NCBI GenBank assembly: GCA_910576545.1
Contig: CAJTKM010000007.1
Location: 50,976-114,975 of the forward strand
Length of the DNA: 64,000 nt
Reading direction: 5' to 3'
Origin: Lachnospiraceae bacterium
GTDB taxonomy: Bacteria > Bacillota > Clostridia > Lachnospirales > Anaerotignaceae
Positions 25,610-34,000 of this stretch are shown here, piece after piece (the stretch's first letter is position 1; each line of letters begins with the position of its first letter). The notes under the pieces were generated by a model that had not been told where the DNA came from, did no database searches, and saw only the letters and a program-made list of their open reading frames with translations. The position numbers were made by a program, and so were the translations under genes.

Positions 25610-26242
25610 ATGAATCAGGAAAACTATGTAATATTCAAAGGCACAAAAGACGGCGTAACAGTTCTGTTTGATGCGGACGCGCCTTTCGAGGAGCTCTGCC
25701 AGCAGCTGGAAAAGAAAGTCGAAGAAGCGGGGAAGTTTTTCGACAATGTAAAAACCTCTTTGGCATTCAAGGGACGCAGCTTTACGGATGAAGAGGAAGA
25801 AACGCTGTTCCAAATCATCACCGAGCATACCTCCATGCAAATTACGTTCCTGAAAACGGAAAATAACGAGCTGAAACAGCTTTCCGACCTGCTGGAAAAG
25901 GAAATGTCCCCGCATAACCTGACGAAATTCCATAAAGGCTCCCTGCGCAACGGGCAGAAGATTGAATTTGACGGCAGCCTTGTCATCGTGGGGGATGTAA
26001 ACCCCGGCGCGGAGATAAAGGCAAGCGGGAATATCATCGTGCTTGGGCAGCTGAAAGGCATGGCACACGCAGGCTGCAAAGGCATGACGGATGCTTTCAT
26101 TGCGGCTGTTTATATGGCTCCGGTGCAGCTGCGTATCGCAGATATTATCACGCGTTTTCCTGAGGAAAATAAAAAAGGCCCCAAACCGCCGGAATATGCC
26201 TTTATCCAGCAGGGGCAGATTTTCGTGATGGCTTTGGCGTAA
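25610..26242 (+). CDS. minC: Septum site-determining protein MinC
   Basis: A 210-residue inhibitor of FtsZ assembly. The N-terminal MinC_N-like domain (VIFKGTKDGVTVLFDADAPFEEL) is joined to the C-terminal beta-helix domain, seen in SLRNGQKIEFDGSLVIVGDV and NPGAEIKASGNIIVLGQLKGMAHAG. MinC normally needs MinD to reach the membrane, and in many Clostridia minD and minE follow directly. Here a terminator ends the operon right after minC, and neither partner is in the window. Confidence 0.93.
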   Translation: MNQENYVIFKGTKDGVTVLFDADAPFEELCQQLEKKVEEAGKFFDNVKTSLAFKGRSFTDEEEETLFQIITEHTSMQITFLKTENNELKQLSDLLEKEMSPHNLTKFHKGSLRNGQKIEFDGSLVIVGDVNPGAEIKASGNIIVLGQLKGMAHAGCKGMTDAFIAAVYMAPVQLRIADIITRFPEENKKGPKPPEYAFIQQGQIFVMALA

Positions 26243-26259
26243 AGCCCTGCGAAAAATAT

Positions 26260-26300
26260 AAAGTATCCAAACGATTTTCAATCTATGGATACTTTTTCTT
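26260..26300 (+). terminator. Terminator of the mre-PBP2-minC operon
   Basis: AAAGTATCCA pairs with TGGATACTTT around a 16-base loop, followed by a T-rich run. Confidence 0.8.
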
Positions 26301-26333
26301 TTGCCATTTTATCGGATATAAAGATATAAGAAG

Positions 26334-26362
26334 TTGTCGAAAAACCAAAAATATGGTAAAAT
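26334..26362 (+). promoter_or_regulatory. Promoter of the holin-like toxin transcript
   Basis: TTGTCG and TAAAAT are separated by 17 bases. The transcript would begin with a GC-rich hairpin leader (about 26380-26430: ACCGCGAAGCGGT, then GGCAGCTTCGCCGCC) before the toxin frame. Confidence 0.6.
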
Positions 26363-26458
26363 TGTATTGAGGATTGCCACTTGTGCCGCGACCGCGAAGC
26401 GGTTAGGGCAGCTTCGCCGCCGTAGTTGGTCACTTCCAAACAAAAGGGGGTGATGCTA

Positions 26459-26508
26459 CGGAACCAAAAGCGGCACCCTTCGGGTGATTTGCGCAGCAAA
26501 TTTCCGCA
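26459..26508. repeat. Small palindromic insert in the toxin start region
   Basis: A 50-base block bordered by CGGAA and TTCCG. It contains two perfect hairpins, CACCC-TTC-GGGTG and ATTTGC-GCA-GCAAAT. It lies between the ribosome-binding region AAAAGGGGGTGATGCTA and the toxin codons, and separates them. It is best read as an insertion into an ancestral AGGGGGTGATGCTATG-type start. Confidence 0.55.
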
Positions 26509-26583
26509 GTTACATATGAAGGGCTGTTTCAGCTTGGAATACTAATTGTAGCGATTATCACCTTATGCTTGCGTAAGAAGTGA
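26509..26583 (+). pseudogene. Holin-like type I toxin, start codon lost
   Basis: The codons from 26509 read VTYEGLFQLGILIVAIITLC followed by LRKK and a TGA stop. This is the usual body of the putative holin-like (TxpA/BsrG-type) toxins, which normally begin M-V-T-Y-E or M-T-T-Y-E. No ATG, GTG or TTG precedes it in frame: an in-frame TGA occurs at 26485, and the 50-base palindromic block separates it from the ribosome-binding region. Toxin promoter, terminator and antisense promoter are all still present, so only the start appears broken. Initiation at a non-standard codon cannot be excluded. Confidence 0.65.
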
Positions 26584-26630
26584 TATGAAACACACGACCG
26601 CCTAACTTGCGTTAGACGGTCTCCTACTTA

Positions 26631-26667
26631 GGACTAACCGCCCTACCAAAGGTGGCAGTCCTTTTTC
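26631..26667 (+). terminator. Terminator of the holin-like toxin transcript
   Basis: GGACT...AGTCC with an inner CCGCC/GGTGG pairing, followed by TTTTT. A second hairpin (ACCGCCTAAC-TTGC-GTTAGACGGT) lies just upstream at 26597-26620. Confidence 0.75.
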
Positions 26668-26675
26668 TTACATTT

Positions 26676-26704
26676 ATTATAATGCTTTTACTAGAAAAAT
26701 GCAA
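26676..26704 (-). promoter_or_regulatory. Antisense promoter facing the holin-like toxin
   Basis: On the minus strand TTGCAT and TATAAT are separated by 17 bases, just downstream of the toxin terminator and pointing into it. This is the position of the antitoxin RNA promoter in type I toxin-antitoxin loci. Confidence 0.6.
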
Positions 26705-26730
26705 TCCCTTTTCCCCAAATTCCCCAGCAC

Positions 26731-26757
26731 AAAAAAGGAGCCCCTTTCGGGGCTCCT
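26731..26757 (-). terminator. Terminator of S-layer-like gene 1
   Basis: AGGAGCCCC-TTTC-GGGGCTCCT hairpin followed on the minus strand by six T. The same hairpin ends the second S-layer-like gene. Confidence 0.9.
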
Positions 26758-26792
26758 CGTCCTACATTCTTTCTACCTTCGCGGGTCAGAAA

Positions 26793-29700
26793 TTATTTCT
26801 GGTTGCCGTTCAGTGTAGCTGTTCTTGTAGCCTGATCCCATGTGATATCTGTTACGCCAAGAGCTGTAGCCAGGTCTCTCATAGGCAGGAATGTTCTGCT
26901 GTTTGTGTTCTCAACCGCTGCGGATGCAGGGATTGCGGAACCGTTTACATATACAACCTTCTGACCCTGAGTCATTGTGATGATTCTCTGGCCGTACAGG
27001 ATTGTAACTGTCTTTGTGGGCTGATCCCACAGTACGTTGTTGCTGTTGATACCCAGTGCTACTGCAACTGCTCTGATGGGCAGCATTGTGTAGCCGGCTG
27101 CATTGATGTAAGCGGGTGTATCCAGTTCAACCTGTTTCTCGCCTGCAACAATGTAGTTTTCGCCAACGGGTACAACTACCTTTGTTGTGAAGGAAGCGTC
27201 ATCCTGGTCTCTACCAGCTGTTACAACATTGATGAATGCCTCTTTGACAACCTTGTTGTAATCTGCTACACAGCCAACATAGCTGTCTTCTGCAATGGTA
27301 CGATGCTCTGTATCGCAGTCATCATCGTGGTTCTTATTAGGCAGAGGTGTGGGTTTTGTGCCGCCAATAGCGTCAATACCACTGTCATCGCCCACTTTTG
27401 CGTCCTCCATAGAGTCAGGAGCAAACAGTATCTGTGCTTCATACGCTTTTGCCAAAGAGGAGTCAATCTCCAGATCATAAGGACCTGCCGGGATGTTTCT
27501 CTGCATGTACATATTCAGGTTTTTGATTGTTACTGTTGCGGGTTCATCGGATTCAGCTTTCACTGTGAATTCCATTGTGCCGCCGCTTACCTTGTCATTC
27601 TTGATTTCCAGATCGGATTTGCTGTCAATCTCGAATGTCGGGTCATCGTCAAATGCAATCTTGTTGTCTTCAATGTTGAAGTAGAATGTTGCATCATCTT
27701 TTGCCCACAGGCCTTTTTCAGCTTCTGTCAATGTAATTGCTGTAGGGATTTCTGTGTATCTGTAGTCGATGATCATATCGTTCTGTTCAGCCTTAACTTC
27801 GTAAGGTTTTACGAACTTCGCGATTGTTACTTCCTGCTCATCAACCAGTTCGCCTGTCAGTTTCAGGACTACATCGCCCTCAAAGCCAGGGTCAGCAACC
27901 AGTCTCAACTTGAATACCATTTCAGCGCATTCCCTGTCACGCAGGTCGCTGTCAACATCGTCAAATACTCTCTTCGCGAATTCGAAGTTTGCATGACTGC
28001 CATTTCTGTAAGCATTCCAGAAAGCCGCCTCAACGTCATTCTCTGTTACATCGTGCTGCTCTTCCTTACCATTCCAGTAGAAATTGTCTGTGCTTGTAAC
28101 GTCTACACCATCGATGTCTGCAACATATACATGCTCAGGCAGTTCAAAGTTGAAGCCTTTCCTCATGGACCATGCGCCAGGGAAGGATTCCTTAGCTGTT
28201 ACTTCCAAGGACCAGTGATCGCTGTCATCTGTGATACCATAGTTATCAACGTCAACGCCGCTGTAGATTACAGGAACGTCTTCGTCTTCATCTACGGAAA
28301 GGATTACTTTGTAATCCACAACCTTCAGGATTTCAACTGTTGTTGTAGCTTTGAATGCAACATCAGAAGTGCCCGTCCCAACAATTACATTGCCAAGGTC
28401 GCCGTCTTTGTTCTGTACAGCTTTATCCAGAGCTTTTACTGTCAATGTGCATGTAGCACCGGACTTAGCGGATGTGGATTCGATTTCGATCTCATCGTTA
28501 CCGATTGTAAATGCATCATCATCAGGGTTGCCCTGTGCAAATTCAATGTAAAGAGTATTGCCATTTACGTAATTGCGTGTAATAGCAGCGTTGTTATCGA
28601 AATCAACATCACCAAATTCGAAGCCTTTGGAAAGCTTCAGTTCGAACCACTGCCCATCAGCAAAATTGCCGACTGTGGAACTGATCTTAAGGTCGCTTTC
28701 CAAGTTGATGAATTCTTCCTCCGCAATGCTGCCAACCTTCTTTGTTGTAGCTGTGATGCCTCTGCCTTCTACAGAAACATAAACCATGTCGTTAGCATCT
28801 ACCATAGGGGAAGAAACAGAAACAACCGCGTTCTTGCCTACGTTTGTTTTGTTCAGTGTGGAGCAAAGGTCGATTACGATGATATCATCTACTGCAAATC
28901 TGCCTGTAAATGTGAATGTGATTTCATCATCGCTGTAATCTTTTACTTCCCATGTGATCGTGCCAATAGCGGAAGCACCGGTACCATCTACAGGCTCATC
29001 GCTAAAATCGCCCTGCGCATAGCCATTAGCCTTATAAGCCGCAATCTGATTAGTCGCCGTAATTGTAGCTGTTGCCCAGTCATCACCTGCCAAGCCACCG
29101 CCACCAGCATCACTATCATCAATTTCCACCAATGCAGTAAAAGCATCTGTAATGTCAGTAGAACCAGCCGCATCGCCTGTGAAGGTGTCACCAGCCAAAA
29201 TAGCCGCAATCAATTCATCCATGCCAAATGTGTCAGCATCAACAAAAGCTGCTGTACCAGCACCGGTACCTGCAATAACTTTTACCCCATTTGCATAAAC
29301 TTCAGTCTGGGTAACCTTTGTCAGGCTCGGCGTTTCCCCTGTTACATTCATAAGGAAATCGATAGTCGCCTTACCCGCAGCTGTGGGAGCCGTAGGAATT
29401 GCTACCTGCTTTTTATCCGTTGCATTATACAAAATTGTACCATTTGTATTATTTTCTACAAATCTGTTCTCGTAAGACTCACCACGGTCTTTGGTATAAA
29501 GAATTTCTACCAAATCATGCAGTGCAGCCTTATCACCCGCGGCATTACCAGGCAGGTCAGCACCATCCTTATCAACATCGAATTTTGCACCATCCAAGGA
29601 TACTGTCACGTCTACTTTCTCGGTACTGGGGTCTGTACCTCTGTAATATGTGTCCGTGATCTTCAGCTGAAGTTCAGGCACCTGCTGAACCCAATCAGCA

Positions 29701-29861
29701 CCTTCGGAAATGGTGGGCTGACCTACTGCCTGATCTTTAGTGATGTTCAGCGCGTCAACAACCTTAGCTGTTGCTTTTGGCTCGCCCTTCGCGAACGCTG
29801 TCGCGGGAACCAGGGATGCTACCATCGCACCTGTCATCACGAAAGAAATAAATTTCTTCAT
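26793..29861 (-). CDS. S-layer-like secreted protein 1 with C-terminal Cu-amine-oxidase-N domain
   Basis: A 1022-residue exported protein. The signal peptide is MKKFISFVMTGAMVASLVPA, continuing to a likely cleavage after AFA. The body is acidic (Asp/Glu-rich) and beta-rich, as in surface-layer proteins. The last 115 residues contain two repeats with the pattern LPIRAVAVALG...VLWDQPTKTVTI and LPMRDLATALGV...ITWDQATRTATL, the copper amine oxidase N-terminal-like (PF07833) domain that is common at the ends of clostridial surface proteins. I start at the second ATG (29861) because GGAGG lies 10 bases upstream of it and only one base before the first ATG. It is a paralogue of the gene at 31013-34138. 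Confidence 0.85.
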   Translation of the reverse strand: MKKFISFVMTGAMVASLVPATAFAKGEPKATAKVVDALNITKDQAVGQPTISEGADWVQQVPELQLKITDTYYRGTDPSTEKVDVTVSLDGAKFDVDKDGADLPGNAAGDKAALHDLVEILYTKDRGESYENRFVENNTNGTILYNATDKKQVAIPTAPTAAGKATIDFLMNVTGETPSLTKVTQTEVYANGVKVIAGTGAGTAAFVDADTFGMDELIAAILAGDTFTGDAAGSTDITDAFTALVEIDDSDAGGGGLAGDDWATATITATNQIAAYKANGYAQGDFSDEPVDGTGASAIGTITWEVKDYSDDEITFTFTGRFAVDDIIVIDLCSTLNKTNVGKNAVVSVSSPMVDANDMVYVSVEGRGITATTKKVGSIAEEEFINLESDLKISSTVGNFADGQWFELKLSKGFEFGDVDFDNNAAITRNYVNGNTLYIEFAQGNPDDDAFTIGNDEIEIESTSAKSGATCTLTVKALDKAVQNKDGDLGNVIVGTGTSDVAFKATTTVEILKVVDYKVILSVDEDEDVPVIYSGVDVDNYGITDDSDHWSLEVTAKESFPGAWSMRKGFNFELPEHVYVADIDGVDVTSTDNFYWNGKEEQHDVTENDVEAAFWNAYRNGSHANFEFAKRVFDDVDSDLRDRECAEMVFKLRLVADPGFEGDVVLKLTGELVDEQEVTIAKFVKPYEVKAEQNDMIIDYRYTEIPTAITLTEAEKGLWAKDDATFYFNIEDNKIAFDDDPTFEIDSKSDLEIKNDKVSGGTMEFTVKAESDEPATVTIKNLNMYMQRNIPAGPYDLEIDSSLAKAYEAQILFAPDSMEDAKVGDDSGIDAIGGTKPTPLPNKNHDDDCDTEHRTIAEDSYVGCVADYNKVVKEAFINVVTAGRDQDDASFTTKVVVPVGENYIVAGEKQVELDTPAYINAAGYTMLPIRAVAVALGINSNNVLWDQPTKTVTILYGQRIITMTQGQKVVYVNGSAIPASAAVENTNSRTFLPMRDLATALGVTDITWDQATRTATLNGNQK

Positions 29862-30102
29862 GGGTCTCATTCCTCCTTAAAATTTTTGTTTGTTCTTCGT
29901 TCTTCTTCGTTATTCGTTATATAATTATAAAACGAACGCATTTCACACCCGCGCGCCTCCGCCGCCGCTCACCACGCCGCCGGCCTGCCGCCGCGCCTGC
30001 CCTCCGCCTCACACCCATTCAGAAGGTTTCCTGCCGGAACGCCAACACGCCAAACGCCCTGATGGGCTTTGGTGAAATTGCACAGGTTTTCCATGCAAGC
30101 CC

Positions 30103-30131
30103 AGTATAAATGGCAGAGGATTTTTTGGCAA
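30103..30131 (-). promoter_or_regulatory. Promoter of S-layer-like gene 1
   Basis: TTGCCA and TATACT are separated by 17 bases. The same ACTTGCCA -35 context occurs ahead of the paralogue. The leader to the start codon would be about 235 bases. It contains a motif AAATGCGTTC near 29935-29945, followed by an AT-rich block (TTATAATTATA), that is also conserved in the paralogue leader. From 30132 to 30378 I see no gene. Confidence 0.6.
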
Positions 30132-30378
30132 GTGGTTTCTTTTTGTTGTAATTGAACTGTAACATTGCGGAAATGTTTCAGAAATATTAGCATATTTGCA
30201 TATTGTGATATTTTTACACTTCACTTTTTGTGAAAACTGCTGTTTTTCGTTTGTTTTTCAGTTTGTGCATAATTCCAGTATCATTGCGTATCAAAATGTT
30301 TTTTCTCAATCTTCACATAGCGCGATATTAGTATACTGTATACAATTCGGCATAAAAATAAGCCCACCTGCCTTTGGG

Positions 30379-30407
30379 TGGACTTCTTCCCCTTCTTCCG
30401 CTATAAT
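30379..30407 (+). promoter_or_regulatory. Toxin promoter, unit 1
   Basis: TGGACT and TATAAT are separated by 17 bases, in a block of about 50 bases (CTTCCGCTATAATATTACTG and onward to the GGAAGGAGG) that is repeated at 30661-30724 in front of the second small gene. Confidence 0.6.
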
Positions 30408-30449
30408 ATTACTGCTGTCGACTCTTTCCAGCAGGAAGGAGGTGTTTCT

Positions 30450-30545
30450 ATGCAGATATTAGCCGATTTCCTTCTTTCGGTCGCGGCAAGTGTAGCTGGT
30501 TACTACATATGCAAATGGTTAGACCGAAACCATAAAGACAGCTAG
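30450..30545 (+). CDS. Small membrane peptide 1, probable type I toxin
   Basis: A 31-residue peptide: MQILADFLLSVAASVAGYYI followed by CKWLDRNHKDS. It has one hydrophobic helix and a short polar tail, the architecture of type I toxin peptides. It has a strong GGAAGGAGG 7 bases before the ATG, its own promoter, a strong terminator and an antisense promoter just beyond. The segment YYICKWLD is nearly repeated in the neighbour (HYVCKWLD). Peptides with this YYxCKWLD ending are widespread in Clostridia as uncharacterised ORFs, as I remember them. Toxicity is an inference. Confidence 0.7.
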   Translation: MQILADFLLSVAASVAGYYICKWLDRNHKDS

Positions 30546-30551
30546 CCAAAC

Positions 30552-30588
30552 GAACCCCCGTATGTAGCCGCATACGGGGGTTCCTTTT
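30552..30588 (+). terminator. Terminator of toxin unit 1
   Basis: GAACCCCCGTATG pairs perfectly with CATACGGGGGTTC around a 6-base loop, followed by a T-rich run. Confidence 0.9.
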
Positions 30589-30621
30589 GTGTTCCTATGC
30601 AATTAGCCGTTTCTGGTTATC

Positions 30622-30653
30622 ATTATATTACACCACTCCGCCCCTCATGTCAA
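30622..30653 (-). promoter_or_regulatory. Antisense promoter of toxin unit 1
   Basis: On the minus strand TTGACA is followed after 17 bases by TAATATAAT. This is conserved in the same place in unit 2. Transcription would run back across the toxin terminator and the end of the toxin message. Confidence 0.65.
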
Positions 30654-30660
30654 CTCCCCA

Positions 30661-30689
30661 TAGACTTCCTTCCCCTCTTCCGCTATAAT
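30661..30689 (+). promoter_or_regulatory. Toxin promoter, unit 2
   Basis: TAGACT and TATAAT are separated by 17 bases. The downstream bases up to GGAAGGAGG are almost identical to unit 1. Confidence 0.6.
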
Positions 30690-30732
30690 ATTACTGCTGT
30701 CGACTCTTTCCAGCAGGAAGGAGGGATACATA

Positions 30733-30810
30733 GTGATATCGCTTTGGGGGTTCTGCCTTTCGGTCGGAGCAGGTATAGTTGCCCACTACGTTTGCAAATG
30801 GCTGGACTGA
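30733..30810 (+). CDS. Small membrane peptide 2, probable type I toxin
   Basis: A 25-residue peptide starting at GTG: MISLWGFCLSVGAGIVAHYV followed by CKWLD. It is a shorter, diverged version of peptide 1. The charged tail is missing because a TGA follows CKWLD, and the first residues differ. GGAAGGAGGG lies 8 bases upstream. The promoter, terminator shape and antisense promoter match unit 1, so this is a tandem duplicate. It may be a working variant or a decaying copy. Confidence 0.65.
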   Translation: MISLWGFCLSVGAGIVAHYVCKWLD

Positions 30811-30839
30811 AAGTAATACGGCAGTCAGCCTAAAAAATC

Positions 30840-30877
30840 GAACCCTTGTATGTGCCCGCATACAAGGGTTCTTTTTG
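30840..30877 (+). terminator. Terminator of toxin unit 2
   Basis: GAACCCTTGTATG pairs with CATACAAGGGTTC around a 6-base loop, followed by TTTTT. The stem differs from unit 1 by compensating changes (CCCCG/CGGGG against CCTTG/CAAGG), which supports selection for the hairpin. Confidence 0.9.
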
Positions 30878-30917
30878 ATACACAGTGATATCATCTTTGG
30901 ATTTCGCTTTCGCTATC

Positions 30918-30949
30918 ATTATATTACACCCCCGCGCCCCAAATGTCAA
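30918..30949 (-). promoter_or_regulatory. Antisense promoter of toxin unit 2
   Basis: TTGACA-N17-TAATATAAT on the minus strand, in the same place as in unit 1 and with the same GC-rich spacer. Confidence 0.65.
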
Positions 30950-30950
30950 G

Positions 30951-30977
30951 AAAAAAGGAGCCCCTTTCGGGGCTCCT
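30951..30977 (-). terminator. Terminator of S-layer-like gene 2
   Basis: The same AGGAGCCCC-TTTC-GGGGCTCCT hairpin as at 26731-26757, with a T run on the minus strand. Its T run lies against the -35 box of the antisense promoter. Confidence 0.9.
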
Positions 30978-31012
30978 CGTTCTACATTCTTTCTACCGTC
31001 GCGGGTCAGAAA

Positions 31013-34000
31013 TTATTTCTGGTTGCCGTTCAGTGTAGCTGTTCTTGTAGCCTGATCCCATGTGATATCTGTTACGCCAAGAGCTGTAGCCAGGTCTCTC
31101 ATAGGCAGGAATGTTCTGCTGTTTGTGTTCTCAACCGCTGCGGAAGCAGGGATTGCGGAACCGTTTACATATACAACCTTCTGACCCTGAGTCATTGTGA
31201 TGATTCTCTGGCCGTACAGGATTGTAACTGTCTTTGTGGGCTGATCCCACAGTACGTTGTTGTTGCTGATGCCCAGAGCTGTAGCAACCGCTCTGATGGG
31301 CAGCATTGTGTAGCCAGCTGCATTGATGTAAGCGGGTGTATCCAGTTCAATCTGTTTCTCGCCTGCAACAATGTAGTTTTCGCCAACGGGTACAACTACC
31401 TTTGTTGTGAAGGAAGCGTCGTCAACTTCTCTACCAGCTGTGATAACGTTTACGAATGCTTCTTTAACAGTCTTGCTGTAGTCTGCTACACAGCCAACAT
31501 AGCTGTCAGCCTTTTCATCATGATGGATAGCATTGCAATCATCGCCATTATGGTCATCCATCTGTGACATACTTGCTTCTGTTTCAGCACTAAGGCCGTC
31601 TGCCTTCTGCTCGATGGAGCCATCTTCGTCAGGAGCCCACAGAACTTCGCCTTCATAGTGCTCTGCAAGGGTAGAGTTGATCTCCAGATCATAAGGACCT
31701 GCGGGGATATTTCTCTCCATGAACAGATCCATATCCTTGATTGTTACTGTTGCAGCCTCATCGGATTCACTCTTAACTGTGAACTGGATTTTGCCGCCCT
31801 TTGCCTTTTCATCCTTGATTTCCAGATCGGACTTGCTGTCGATCTCAAATGTAGGATCGCTGTCGAATGTAATTGCTTTTTCGATGCTGAAGTAGAATGT
31901 AGCTTCGTTCTTCGCCCACAGGCCAGCTTCAGCCTCTGTGATTGTGATAGTCGTAGGGATATCTGTGTATCTGTAGTCGATCTTAAGATCGTTCTGTTCA
32001 GCCTTAACTTCGTAAGGTTTTACGAACTTCGCGATTGTTACTTCCTGCTCGTCAACCAGTTCGCCTGTCAGCTTCAGAACTACATCGCCTTCGAAACCGG
32101 GGTCAGCAACCAGCTCAAGCTGGAATGTCATTTCTGCACATTCTTTGTCACGCAGGTTGGAGTCAACGTCATCGAATACTCTCTTATCAAATTCGAAGTT
32201 TACATGTTTGCCATTCTGGTAAGCATTCCAGAATGCTGCTCTTACGTCTACCGGCTCAACATTGCCTCTGCCAACAGCCGCATCTCTGCCATCACGGTAG
32301 AAGTTGTCTGTATCGATTACGTCTACATCTGTTACATAAACGTGCTCGGGCAGTTCAAAGTTGAAGCCTTTTCTCATGGACCATGCGCCGGGGAAGGATT
32401 CCTTAGCTGTTACTTCCAGAGAAAGGTGATCGCTGTCATCTGTGATACCATAGTTGTTAACGTTAACGCCGCTGTAGATTACAGGAACATCTTCGTCTTC
32501 ATCTACGGAAAGAACTACTTTGTAGTCAACAACCTTTGCAATTTCAACTGTTGTTGTTGCGCTGAACACTTCATCTTTGTCCAGAACTGTGTCTACCAGC
32601 TTTGTGCCGTTCCAGTCCTTGTTCAGAGCCTTTACTGTCAGTGTGCAAACAGCACCGGATTTTGCAGATGTTGCTTCGATTTCGATATCTTCGTTGTCGA
32701 TTACGATTTCATCTGTAGGGCCGTTAAGAACCTTCATATAAGTGGTGTTGCCGTCTGTGCCTGCAAATTCATAGTTGCCCGCACTAGTTCTAGCTTTGTT
32801 GAATTCAAAGCCCTTGGAAAGTTTCAGTTCGAACCACTGGCCTGTTACAAATTCATCAACATTAGCCTTGATCTTCAGATCACTTTCCAGTGTAATCATT
32901 TCTTCTTCCGCTACGTTTGCTGTCTTCTTAATGGAAGCGGAAATGTCTTTCTTCAGAACGGAAACATAAACCAGATCGTTTGCGTCTATCATGCTGGAGT
33001 CAACGGAAACAGTAGCTGTTTTGCCCTGGCCGTCTTTGTCCATTGTGGATACAAGGTCAACGATTACGGACCAGTCTTTTGCAAATCTGCCTTTGAAAGT
33101 ATAAGTAACTTCTTCCACTCTGTCGTTTCTGTTCAGGCTGTATTCTTTTACAGATGTTTCAACACCAGCCTTGTCTGCACCAGTACCATTCTGGGGCGGT
33201 GTATAGGATGTCTCAATTGAACCTACAGCCAGCACAGCATCGCCTGTTTTGTCAGCATTGTACTTTTTAACTGCCAGAGCAAATGCATCTGCTGCTGTCC
33301 ATTTTGTGTCAATTGCCGCATCTCCGTCAAAAAGGAGAACCTTGTCCGCATCAACAAGTGCACCTGCTTTCAATTCTGCAATAATCTCTGCTGTTGTCCA
33401 AGCCTTGCTTGTTGCAGGGTTATTCGCAATAACCTGTGTACCGGTTGCAATGATTACTTTACCATTTACCGTAACATCTGCAGTCGCATTTGAAGCTTTT
33501 GCTGTAAATACTTTTGTATCATCAAGTTCATACAGCTTCAATACGGACTCCTTACCTGCTGTAACTGCCTCTGCCTCACCAGAATCGCTGTCCTGATCTG
33601 CAAATTCATCAGCTGTAGAATCATACACGATATCAGTAGGTCTAAAGCCATCCTTTTTACCCGTAGGTACTGCAATGTCAGCGGAATGGTCAGCTGTATC
33701 AAGTGTTGCCAAAACTTCCTCTACAGGGGGAGTAGATGTATCCGCAGGAATACCAATAATTACATTGCCATCTGCGTCATACACCGTTACCAGATTCTTC
33801 AATGCAGTCTTAATCGCCGCATCCGTTGTAGGATAGGGGCTGTCCGGCAGTGTTTCTGTCAGGAATGTTGCATTGTCCAGGGACACTGTAACATCTACTG
33901 TAGGTGTACCACCATCTGTTTCTCTGTAGTTTGCGCTTGTGATATCCAGTCTCAATTCAGGTACTTTTGTACCAAAATTGGCTTCATTGATAACACCGTT

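Noticed and set aside
26260..26300. A CRISPR-like or tandem repeat signal in the repeat-rich gaps (26-31 kb)
   Set aside because: The repeats here are single hairpins and two gene-sized units; there is no regular spacer-repeat spacing and no cas gene.
26652..29924. Long plus-strand open frame (1090 codons) opposite S-layer-like gene 1
   Set aside because: It is Cys-rich and has no ribosome site or domain. It exists because the minus-strand gene uses few codons that read as stops in the antisense frame. The minus-strand gene has a signal peptide, ribosome site and known C-terminal domain.
31658..33220. Plus-strand frame of 520 codons opposite S-layer-like gene 2
   Set aside because: Same cause as for gene 1; the composition mirrors the antisense of a Glu/Asp/Val-rich protein.
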